A stretch of 8,289 nt of DNA, from positions 1 through 8,289 of the forward strand of contig CAZCZJ010000096.1 of assembly GCA_964503235.1 (NCBI GenBank). The letters run 5' to 3'. Shown piece by piece: positions 1-6,165 of the stretch. The stretch comes from W425 sp964503235 (lineage in GTDB: Bacteria; Chloroflexota; Dehalococcoidia; Dehalococcoidales; RBG-16-60-22). A program made the translations under genes and the position numbers. Position 1 is the stretch's first letter. The number at the start of each line of letters is the position of its first letter. The notes under the pieces were generated by a model, which saw only the letters and a program-made list of their open reading frames with translations, did not search any database and was not told where the DNA came from.

Positions 1-263
1 GTGGTACGGATAGAATAACTATACCTGGTATTAAAACTTACACGCAATCAACTAAAACATGTGACGTAGTTATAGGGGTTCATCCCTATAATGATTCTTT
101 TGACTTATATTTTGTCCCAACAATATTAATTGAGAAACTTGGTCAAAGTAGTATTTCTTTAAAAAAGATTGAATCACTTAAAAATAATTATGAGATATTA
201 GACAACTGTAAAAATCCAACATTTGTTATTTCTAAAGCAAAAGAGTATGGCATCCTTTCTTAA
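1..263 (+). CDS. C-terminal end of an AT-rich uncharacterised protein (5' end outside window)
   Basis: An open frame without a start runs from base 3 to the TAA at 261-263 (86 codons), so only the C-terminus is present. I do not recognise the family with confidence. The visible protein begins GTDRITIPGIKTYTQ, has a hydrophobic beta-strand-like stretch (CDVVIGVHPY, then FDLYFVPTILIE), then a charged Lys/Asn-rich helix (SLKKIESLKNNYEIL), and ends AKEYGILS. The strand pattern 'DVVIGV...FDLYFVP' loosely resembles the core of PD-(D/E)XK nuclease-like proteins, but no catalytic motif is visible and this is only a guess. Base composition is about 29% GC with AAA/AAT/ATT-rich codons, quite unlike polA just downstream, which suggests horizontal transfer. 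No terminator hairpin follows the stop. Being a coding end is well supported by continuous openness and protein-like composition; the function is unknown. Confidence 0.6.
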   Translation, partial: GTDRITIPGIKTYTQSTKTCDVVIGVHPYNDSFDLYFVPTILIEKLGQSSISLKKIESLKNNYEILDNCKNPTFVISKAKEYGILS

Positions 264-308
264 TTGCCATTAGCATTACCCCCCGTTTCCCCCTTTCCTT
301 CCCAACTC

Positions 309-317
309 TGCTATAAT
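309..317 (+). promoter_or_regulatory. Extended -10 promoter of polA-mutM, probably giving a leaderless mRNA
   Basis: TATAAT at 312-317 is a perfect -10 hexamer, and TG at 309-310 one base upstream makes it an extended -10 (TGnTATAAT). No good -35 hexamer is present 16-18 bases upstream; that stretch is a pyrimidine run (C/T-rich from about 279 to 301). Extended -10 promoters can work without a -35. Transcription normally starts about 7 bases after the -10, which falls at or within a base or two of the polA ATG at 324. There is no usable Shine-Dalgarno in the remaining space (only AGG at 319-321, too close). Position and motif are seen; the start site is inferred. Confidence 0.7.
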
Positions 318-323
318 TAGGTC

Positions 324-3062
324 ATGGAAAAACCTCTACTGCTGTTGTTCGATGGCAACGCTATCGTCCATCGAGCCTTTCATGCCTTCGGCGCTACCCG
401 TTACCGGCAGGCAACCCCGCTTACCGTGTCCAAGACCGGGGAGATCGTCAGCGCTGTCTACGGTTTTGCCCTGATGCTCCTCAAAGTGCTCAACGAGCTT
501 AAGCCCGCCTATCTGGCTATTGCCTTCGATAAAAAAGGCCCCACTTTCCGACATAAGATGTACGACCAGTATAAGGCCAACCGTCCCGCCACCCCCGACG
601 AACTGGTCGGTCAGATAGACCGGGTCAAGCAGCTGGTAAAAGCCTTCGGCATATCCCTCTTTGAGGTTGATGATTACGAAGCCGACGATGTTCTCGGTAC
701 ACTGAGCCGGCAGGCTGACGGAAAGGGACTGGATACCATCATTGTCACCGGTGATGCCGATACCATGCAGCTGGTGTCTCCCGGGGTGAGTGTCCTTTAC
801 CCCAAGCCCGGCAAGACTTTCTCCGATACCATGCTCTTTAATGAGGAGACTGTTGAAGAGAAGTACGGCGTCCGCCCGGAGCATATTACCGACCTTAAGG
901 CTCTGGTGGGTGATACCTCCGATAATATCCCCGGTGTCCCCGGCATCGGCGAGAAAACGGCTATCAAGCTGATACGGCAGTTCGGTTCGCTGGAAGACAT
1001 CTATTCTCATATAGATGAAGTAACCCCGCCCCGCGTGAAGGAGATGCTGCAACAGAATAAAGCCCTGGCATACCAGTGTAAAGAGCTGGCAACCATCGTT
1101 ACCGAGGTCCCCGTTTCTATCGACCTGGAGACTACCAGTATCGGCAAATATGACCGCCAGCAAGCGGCCGATTTCCTTCGCGATTTGGAATTTTTCAGTC
1201 TATTGCCGAAATTACCCGGCAGTGACGGGGAGTCGTCCGCGGCAGAGACAGTGACTGAGAAAGCCGGCGGCGACTATATTTTAATAACCACGGTAGAAGA
1301 CCTCGACAAGCTTTGTAAACAATTGAAAAAGGCCGGTACTTTTGCTTTCGATACCGAAACCACTGGGCTCAATCCGATGCTGGCAAAGCCCGTCGGCATT
1401 TCCCTTTCGGCGGAGGTGGGTAAAGCCTGCTATATACCCGTCGGACATGTTATCCTCGATGAAGTCACCCAGCCGCCGCTGGAGCAGGTGATGGAAAAAC
1501 TCAAACCCCTCTTCGAAGATACCGCCATTGCCAAGATGGCTCACAACGGCAAGTTCGACATGATGATAATGGCCGGGAGTGGCGTGGCGGTCAATAACCT
1601 TGGCTTTGATACTATGATTGCCGCCCACCTGCTGGGAGAAAAAGCCATCGGTCTAAAAAACCTGGCTTTCAGCAAACTCGGCATAGAGATGACGCCTATC
1701 AGCAATCTCATCGGTACCGGTTCAAAGCAGCTATCCATGTCGGAAGTCGGTATCAGGGAGACGGCTGATTACGCCTCCGCCGATGCCGATATGACGTTCC
1801 GGCTGGCTGAATTATTTAGCAAGGAGTTGGAAAAACACAACTTAAAACAACTTTTTACTGAAGTGGAGATGCCGCTGGTGCCGGTGCTGCTTGACATGGA
1901 AAAGAACGGCGTACTCCTTGATATAGATATCCTCAGCGATATGTCGCGGAACCTCGGTGAGCAGATAAGCGTACTGGAGGAGCGTATCTACAGCGAAGCT
2001 GGCGGAGAGTTCAATATCAATTCGCCGCAGCAGCTTGGCCGCGTTCTTTTCGATAAGCTGCAGCTGCCGACGAATCGACGCGGTAAAGCCAGGTATTCCA
2101 CCGAGGCGTCGGTTCTTCAGGAACTCAGCCGGGAATTCCCCATCACGCGTGATGTTCTGGAGTACCGCCAGCTTACCAAACTAAAGTCGACCTATCTGGA
2201 TGCGCTGCCCAATCTGGTCAATCCGAATACCGGAAGGGTTCACACCAGCTTTAACCAGACCCGAACGGTCACCGGACGCCTTTCCTCCAGCGACCCCAAT
2301 ATGCAGAATATCCCCGTAAGAGGCGAATTGGGTGGGCAGGTACGTCAGGCTTTTATCGCCCCGGAAGGCTGTCGCCTACTGGCCGGAGATTACTCGCAGA
2401 TAGACCTCCGCGTGCTGGCTCACCTTTCGCAGGATGAAAATCTCCTTAAGGCTTTTAAACGAGATGAGGATATTCATGCGGCGACGGCCGCCCAGATATA
2501 CGGCATTAAGTCCTCCGAAGTAACCTCGGATATGCGCCGCTTCGCCAAGACGGTGAATTTCGGCATTATCTACGGCATGAGTGAGTATGGACTGGAACAG
2601 GCGACCGAGCTTTCCCGCGAGGAAGCCGGAAAGTTTATCGCCGCTTACTTCGAGAAGTATCCCGGGGTCAGGAAATATTTCGACGCTACCCGGGAACAGG
2701 CCCGGCAGGGCGGATACGTTGAGACACTGCTGGGTAGAAGAAGATTTATTCCCGATATCAACTCGTCCAATCGTCAGGTCAGAGAGGCCGCCGAGCGTAT
2801 GGCTATCAACATGCCGGTGCAGGGTACTTCCGCGGATATTATCAAGGTGGCGATGATTAACCTCTACCGCCAGATGAAAGAGAAAAAACTCAAGAGCAAG
2901 ATGCTGCTCCAGGTCCATGACGAACTCATCTTTGAAGTGCCTGACGCTGAAATGGCAAAGATGTGTAAACTTGTTCCCGAGGTAATGTCGGCGGCGATCA
3001 AGCTCGCCATACCCCTCAAGGTAGATATTAAAGAGGGTAAGAACTGGGGAGAAATGAAATAG
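324..3062 (+). CDS. polA: DNA polymerase I (5'-nuclease, proofreading exonuclease and polymerase)
   Basis: A full-length 912-residue family A polymerase (E. coli Pol I has 928) for gap filling in excision repair and removal of Okazaki primers. The N-terminal 5'-3' nuclease (about 1-290) has D10, the acidic DDYEADD cluster at 116-122, GDAD at 143-146 and the helix-hairpin-helix region DNIPGVPGIGEKTA at 200-213. The 3'-5' exonuclease (about 317-505) keeps every catalytic residue: D343 and E345 in FDTETTGL, D412 in NGKFD, Y483 and D487 in YASAD, so proofreading should be active. The polymerase domain (about 510-912) shows motif A at 689-696 (DYSQIDLR), the O-helix with R738, K742, F746 and Y750, and motif C HDE at 865-867. 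Motif A has Asp694 where Glu is usual. The start at the ATG at 324 fits the family N-terminus (LLLFDGNAIVHRAF). It is followed after 3 bases by mutM. Identity is certain. Confidence 0.98.
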   Translation: MEKPLLLLFDGNAIVHRAFHAFGATRYRQATPLTVSKTGEIVSAVYGFALMLLKVLNELKPAYLAIAFDKKGPTFRHKMYDQYKANRPATPDELVGQIDRVKQLVKAFGISLFEVDDYEADDVLGTLSRQADGKGLDTIIVTGDADTMQLVSPGVSVLYPKPGKTFSDTMLFNEETVEEKYGVRPEHITDLKALVGDTSDNIPGVPGIGEKTAIKLIRQFGSLEDIYSHIDEVTPPRVKEMLQQNKALAYQCKELATIVTEVPVSIDLETTSIGKYDRQQAADFLRDLEFFSLLPKLPGSDGESSAAETVTEKAGGDYILITTVEDLDKLCKQLKKAGTFAFDTETTGLNPMLAKPVGISLSAEVGKACYIPVGHVILDEVTQPPLEQVMEKLKPLFEDTAIAKMAHNGKFDMMIMAGSGVAVNNLGFDTMIAAHLLGEKAIGLKNLAFSKLGIEMTPISNLIGTGSKQLSMSEVGIRETADYASADADMTFRLAELFSKELEKHNLKQLFTEVEMPLVPVLLDMEKNGVLLDIDILSDMSRNLGEQISVLEERIYSEAGGEFNINSPQQLGRVLFDKLQLPTNRRGKARYSTEASVLQELSREFPITRDVLEYRQLTKLKSTYLDALPNLVNPNTGRVHTSFNQTRTVTGRLSSSDPNMQNIPVRGELGGQVRQAFIAPEGCRLLAGDYSQIDLRVLAHLSQDENLLKAFKRDEDIHAATAAQIYGIKSSEVTSDMRRFAKTVNFGIIYGMSEYGLEQATELSREEAGKFIAAYFEKYPGVRKYFDATREQARQGGYVETLLGRRRFIPDINSSNRQVREAAERMAINMPVQGTSADIIKVAMINLYRQMKEKKLKSKMLLQVHDELIFEVPDAEMAKMCKLVPEVMSAAIKLAIPLKVDIKEGKNWGEMK

Positions 3063-3065
3063 GCC

Positions 3066-3872
3066 ATGCCGGAACTCCCTGAAGTAGAAACTATCAGGAA
3101 CGAACTGCTGCCGTACGTCATCGGGCGTACGATTACCGGTGTTACCTTATTCTGGGAAAGGATAGTGCGTTCACCTTCGGTCGAGGAGTTCGTTTCTAAA
3201 GTAGTCGGACAGGAAATAACCGGTCTGACCCGACGTGGCAAATACCTTTTTTTCAATCTCAGCGGTGGCGAGCTGCTGGTAATGCACATGAAAATGACCG
3301 GCTCGCTCCTGATAGACCCGACCGACGACAGGTTTACCCGGGCTATTCTCTATCTGGATAACGGGTCGGCGCTCCATTTCTGGGACCCGCGCAAGTTCGG
3401 GGTGGTGTGGCTGGCAGAAGATGATAGCGATGTTTCCAGCAAGCTGGGACCCGAGCCGCTTGAGGACGAGTTTACCGTCGAGATTCTGACGCGGCTGCTG
3501 CAAAAACGGACGGCGCCGGTAAAACCGGTATTGCTTGACCAGTCGGTGATTGCCGGTATCGGCAACATGTACGCCGACGAAGCCTTGTTCGATTCTAAAA
3601 TTCACCCTTTAAAGCCCGCGGGGAGTCTTTCCCGCGCCGAAGTAAAACGACTCCATGCTTCGATAGTAAAAGTATTGCGGAAAGCTCTTTATAAAAAGGG
3701 CGCCAGCGTACGGAATTATATCCGCCCCGACGGTAAACCGGGCACTGCCCACGACGAGTTTAATGTCGCCCACGGCGTTGGCAAGAACTGCCCCGATTGC
3801 GGTACGCCCATCCAGCGCATTGTGGTACGCGGACGCGGTACCTACCTCTGCCCGAACTGCCAGCGCTATTAA
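3066..3872 (+). CDS. mutM: Formamidopyrimidine-DNA glycosylase (Fpg/MutM)
   Basis: A bifunctional DNA glycosylase/AP lyase of 268 residues, the usual family length, that excises 8-oxoguanine and ring-opened purines. After Met removal the chain begins PELPEVETIRNEL: Pro2 is the Schiff-base nucleophile and Glu3 the general acid. Lys59 in RRGKYLFF is the conserved DNA-contacting lysine. HMKMTGS (74-80) lies at the intercalating loop, DPRKFG at 107-112 carries the conserved Arg109, and GIGNMYADE at 164-172 is the helix-two-turn-helix signature. The C-terminal zinc finger is complete, with Cys242, Cys245, Cys262 and Cys265 around RIVVRGRGTYL. The ATG lies 3 bases after the polA stop; GGGGAG at 3046-3051 is about 14 bases upstream, so translation is probably coupled to polA. 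Co-transcription with polA joins lesion removal to resynthesis. Its stop codon overlaps that of a gene remnant on the other strand. Confidence 0.97.
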   Translation: MPELPEVETIRNELLPYVIGRTITGVTLFWERIVRSPSVEEFVSKVVGQEITGLTRRGKYLFFNLSGGELLVMHMKMTGSLLIDPTDDRFTRAILYLDNGSALHFWDPRKFGVVWLAEDDSDVSSKLGPEPLEDEFTVEILTRLLQKRTAPVKPVLLDQSVIAGIGNMYADEALFDSKIHPLKPAGSLSRAEVKRLHASIVKVLRKALYKKGASVRNYIRPDGKPGTAHDEFNVAHGVGKNCPDCGTPIQRIVVRGRGTYLCPNCQRY

Positions 3873-3940
3873 TCGTCCCAGAATCGGAAGGGCGGGTATT
3901 CGTCGGTCATCAGTGAAGCGTAGGCTGCCACACGGTATGA
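3869..3940 (-). pseudogene. C-terminal remnant of a DUF4389-like (TDEYPPF) membrane protein
   Basis: On the minus strand a 23-codon open stretch reads SYRVAAYASLMTDEYPPFRF then WDD and a TAA at 3871-3869. An in-frame TGA lies directly upstream (3943-3941) and there is no ATG, so it cannot encode a complete protein. The pattern Arg-Val-x-Ala-Tyr-(x)4-Thr-Asp-Glu-Tyr-Pro-Pro-Phe just before a stop matches, as I recall it, the C-terminal tail of DUF4389-type integral membrane proteins found in Chloroflexota and actinobacteria. The TAA overlaps the mutM TAA (3870-3872) through a shared TTAA, as two once-functional convergent genes would. The rest of the gene seems to have been lost where the macro-domain gene now ends. 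The translation is seen directly; the family assignment is from memory and is the weak point. Confidence 0.5.
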
Positions 3941-3978
3941 TCAACTCACGGTAATTCTGCAAGGGCTGAAGCGTAGGC
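3914..3978. repeat. 12-bp direct repeat flanking the end of the macro-domain gene
   Basis: TGAAGCGTAGGC occurs at 3914-3925 and again at 3967-3978, 53 bases apart. The right copy is inside the macro-domain gene (encoding AYAS near its C-terminus) and the left copy is inside the gene remnant (also encoding AYAS, in a different frame). The copies are identical over 12 bases. It could be a microhomology trace of the rearrangement that truncated the remnant, or chance similarity from two Ala-Tyr-Ala-Ser stretches. Confidence 0.5.
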
Positions 3979-4500
3979 ATCGTATGCCTCTGTATTAAAC
4001 AGCACGAACACAACCTCTTTGATAGAGGTGGACTGCCGTAGAAACGAAACGACTGTCTTGATGGCAATCCTTGATGCCTCTTCAACCGGATAACCGTAGA
4101 CACCCGTGCTGATAGACGGGAAAGCGATACTTGACAGGTTGTTCTCGGCGGCAAGGTTCAGACTTTCGAAATAGGCGCTGGCCAGCAGGTCTGCCTCTCC
4201 CTGGTCGCCTCCACGCCATATAGGTCCGACGGTATGGATGACGTGCCCGGTCTTCATCTTCCCACCGGTGGTGATAACAGCCTGGCCGGTAGGCAGGCGT
4301 CCCTGCTTGGAGACTATTTTTTTACATTCCTCCAGTATGGCAGGCCCGCCCGCCCGATGAATCGCACCGTCCACTCCCCCTCCGCCCATCAGACCGGAGT
4401 TGGCGGCGTTGACTATCGCATCGGTAGTCATCGTGGTAATATCGCCCTTTGTAATGGAGAGTTTGGCTTCGTTGATGATCTTCTCGGGGTTATTATCCAT
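3946..4500 (-). CDS. Macro-domain protein, probable ADP-ribose-binding hydrolase
   Basis: A single-domain macro protein of 184 residues from the ATG at 4500. The family binds ADP-ribose and many members remove it from proteins or hydrolyse O-acetyl-ADP-ribose. Visible signatures, in order: KGDITTMTTDAIVNAANS (18-35) with the conserved Asn31 and Asn34; the glycine loop GGGGVDGAIHRAGG (39-52) with Asp44, the residue expected to position the ADP-ribose; HTVGPIW (89-95); and the second phosphate loop SISTGVYGYP (129-138). This is the MacroD-type pattern, so catalysis is likely. Start choice: an in-frame GTG at 4509 would add three residues, but AAGGGGG at 4515-4509 overlaps that GTG and sits 8 bases before the ATG at 4500. 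The S41 protease gene ends 16 bases upstream, so the two are probably one transcript. The substrate is unknown and nothing here shows a partner ADP-ribosyltransferase. Confidence 0.93.
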   Translation of the reverse strand: MDNNPEKIINEAKLSITKGDITTMTTDAIVNAANSGLMGGGGVDGAIHRAGGPAILEECKKIVSKQGRLPTGQAVITTGGKMKTGHVIHTVGPIWRGGDQGEADLLASAYFESLNLAAENNLSSIAFPSISTGVYGYPVEEASRIAIKTVVSFLRQSTSIKEVVFVLFNTEAYDAYASALAELP

Positions 4501-4508
4501 ACTATTCA

Positions 4509-4515
4509 CCCCCTT
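4509..4515 (-). promoter_or_regulatory. Ribosome binding site that sets the macro-gene start
   Basis: The minus strand reads AAGGGGG from 4515 down to 4509, two bases beyond the protease stop codon (4519-4517), with 8 bases to the ATG at 4500. Its last G is the first base of the alternative GTG start, so that GTG cannot use it; this favours the ATG. Confidence 0.7.
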
Positions 4516-4516
4516 A

Positions 4517-5656
4517 TTAATTGTTGCTGGTAAGGTAATCGATTGCCCATTGAACAGCTTCTTCTCCGGTAACTTCTAACTCTATATCGGGCTCGATTCC
4601 CTGTCCTTCGATAAGATGTTGATTGGGCGTCAGCCAGCGTGAAATGGTGAGTAATATCGCCGAGCCGTCATTAAGCAGAATGAACTGGCCGACGCTTCCT
4701 TTACCGAAAGTTTTAGTGCCGGCAATAATAGCGCGGCCATAGTCCTGTAAAGCGCCCGCTAGTACCTCGCTGCCGCTGGCACTGGAACTATCCACCAACA
4801 TGAGTATCGGCAGGTCAATCACCGGCGTGACCTCGACCCTGTTAGTGGGGTATACTTCGCCTTGGTTATCTTTGATATAGAGAATAACATCTTCGTCCAG
4901 GAAGTAGCTGGCAACTTCAACTACTACATCAAGTATGCCCCCCGGATTACCGCGAACATCAAGGATAATCCCCCTGGTTGTACTTTCATCGATGCCTTGC
5001 AGGATTTCTCCCATTTCTTGCCCCGTCCGCTGGGTAAATTCGGTAATGGTAATATGCGCAAAATCCCCTTTCATCTCCAGGCGCACACTGGCTACTTCCA
5101 CTTTGTCTCTGATTATCTCGATTATAAAGGGTTCGCTCACTCCCTCCCGGGAAATGAGGAGTTCCAGGAGCGTTCCCTGAGGACCGCGTATTTTAAGTAT
5201 CGCTTCGGCAAAGCTCATATTCTCGACCGGCTCGCCATCTATTTCCAGGATAATATCCCCGGCTTTTACTCCTGCTTTTTCCGCCGGTGAGTCAACTATC
5301 GGGGCGATTACCGATAAATTGCCTTCCTTCATCGTGATGTAAGCGCCGATACCTTCGAATGCTCCCTGGAAATCACTGGAATAAATCGTATATTCATCGG
5401 CGGTAAAAAAATAGCTATAGGGGTCGTCCAGCGCCTCCAGCATACCCTTGATGGCACCATGACTGAGCGTCTCGGTATTAATTTTATCACCCTCAACATA
5501 TTCGGTGAGGATTTTGCTCCAGGCCTGGTTTATGATCGCAGGTCCTGTTCCCTGGCTGTAGGGGGCACCAAGACCAAACAATAAACCGGCGCTGAAAGAC
5601 AGCCCTATAATCACCACCGTAGCTAAGATGATAATAACTCTATTTGTCTTTGACAT
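4517..5656 (-). CDS. Membrane-anchored S41 carboxyl-terminal processing protease with PDZ domain
   Basis: A CtpA/CtpB-type Ser-Lys protease of 379 residues that would act outside the cytoplasmic membrane on C-termini of exported proteins. Residues 7-30 form one hydrophobic segment (VIIILATVVIIGLSFSAGLL), read as an uncleaved signal anchor. The N-terminal helical region has the family's LDDPYSYFF at 76-84. A PDZ domain spans about 106-172 (VDSPAEKAGVKAGDIILEID). The catalytic core has ILDVRGNPGG (231-240), then SSSASGSE with the nucleophile Ser294, and TFGKGSVG with the general base Lys319, the spacing of 25 residues being as in E. coli Prc. Where the family reads GKGSVQ this protein reads GKGSVGQ, so Gly323 takes the place of the Gln. 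Start choice: a longer frame reaches 5704, but AAAAGGGGAG at 5676-5667 precedes the ATG at 5656 with a 10-base gap, and the extra 16 residues would lengthen the anchor oddly. The macro gene follows after 16 bases. Confidence 0.93.
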   Translation of the reverse strand: MSKTNRVIIILATVVIIGLSFSAGLLFGLGAPYSQGTGPAIINQAWSKILTEYVEGDKINTETLSHGAIKGMLEALDDPYSYFFTADEYTIYSSDFQGAFEGIGAYITMKEGNLSVIAPIVDSPAEKAGVKAGDIILEIDGEPVENMSFAEAILKIRGPQGTLLELLISREGVSEPFIIEIIRDKVEVASVRLEMKGDFAHITITEFTQRTGQEMGEILQGIDESTTRGIILDVRGNPGGILDVVVEVASYFLDEDVILYIKDNQGEVYPTNRVEVTPVIDLPILMLVDSSSASGSEVLAGALQDYGRAIIAGTKTFGKGSVGQFILLNDGSAILLTISRWLTPNQHLIEGQGIEPDIELEVTGEEAVQWAIDYLTSNN

Positions 5657-5666
5657 GATGAAGATT

Positions 5667-5676
5667 CTCCCCTTTT
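5667..5676 (-). promoter_or_regulatory. Ribosome binding site that sets the S41 protease start
   Basis: The minus strand reads AAAAGGGGAG from 5676 to 5667, 10 bases before the ATG at 5656. It lies inside the longer open frame that begins at 5704, so it argues for the shorter protein beginning MSKTNR. Confidence 0.65.
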
Positions 5677-5778
5677 GCAGAATAACAAGAATACACGCCT
5701 GCACCGGTTACTCTAATTAGGTCAGGTAAACCACAAATTGGTTAGCGGGCTCGTATTTATTCGACCACACAGACAATC

Positions 5779-6123
5779 CTATCCCGAGGGCGGTCTGGTA
5801 TTGGGGGGCGGCGGATTTTTCATACCCAGGCGGAAATATTCTCCGCTGTCTTTACGCTTCCAGTTGACCGAAATCCGCTGTTGCGTCGGGTGCAACATGG
5901 TTATAGCCCCCGGGCGCGGACACTCTTCAATACAGCCGGCGCAATACCAGCATTCTTCAGGATAAACGACGATGGGTTGCTTCCCCTTTTCCGGGTTGGG
6001 CATCATAACGTCGGTGGGGCAAACGTCTACACAGAGGTTACAGCCGATGCAAATATCAGGATCAAACTCCACCGCTTTATTCGGCGTCGGGGGGTTAGGT
6101 ATTATATATAATTTATCGCTCAT
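5779..6123 (-). CDS. AprB-like two-[4Fe-4S] ferredoxin subunit
   Basis: A 114-residue electron-transfer protein that should pass electrons to or from the flavoprotein encoded just upstream. Two cluster motifs are complete: Cys25-Cys28-Cys31 with Cys35-Pro, and Cys58-Cys61-Cys64 with Cys68-Pro (CWYCAGC). The second motif, the acidic loop between them and the continuation AITMLHPTQQRISVNWKRK resemble the beta subunit of adenylylsulfate reductase (AprB) and related partner ferredoxins. Both ends are proline-rich (IPNPPTPN at 8-15; NPPPPNTRPP at 103-112); in AprB an extended C-terminal tail wraps around the alpha subunit, and this tail may do the same. There is no signal peptide, so it is cytoplasmic. 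AAGGAAAGG at 6141-6133 is the ribosome site, 9 bases before the ATG. The flavoprotein stop is 42 bases upstream. The pairing is firm; that it reduces adenylylsulfate is not shown. Confidence 0.92.
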   Translation of the reverse strand: MSDKLYIIPNPPTPNKAVEFDPDICIGCNLCVDVCPTDVMMPNPEKGKQPIVVYPEECWYCAGCIEECPRPGAITMLHPTQQRISVNWKRKDSGEYFRLGMKNPPPPNTRPPSG

Positions 6124-6165
6124 TTCCTTTTACCTTTCCTTACTACATCGGTTTTGTCTTTAAAT

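Noticed and set aside
336..1163. A 275-codon minus-strand open frame inside polA
   Set aside because: It mirrors the conserved 5'-nuclease domain of PolA; its composition reflects antisense codons and it has no domain of its own.
3873..3945. A bidirectional terminator between mutM and the macro gene
   Set aside because: I found no GC-rich hairpin followed by a T-run on either strand; the stretch is better explained as a gene remnant.
5714..5724. TAATTAGGTCA identical to the sequence just before and into the polA start (314-324)
   Set aside because: No plus-strand gene follows it at 5724 and it lies between two minus-strand genes. An 11-base match of AT-rich text is most likely chance.
5729..5743. 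Inverted repeat AACCA-5-TGGTT between the ferredoxin and protease genes, considered as a terminator
   Set aside because: The stem is only 5 bp with few GC pairs and there is no U-run on the minus-strand side.
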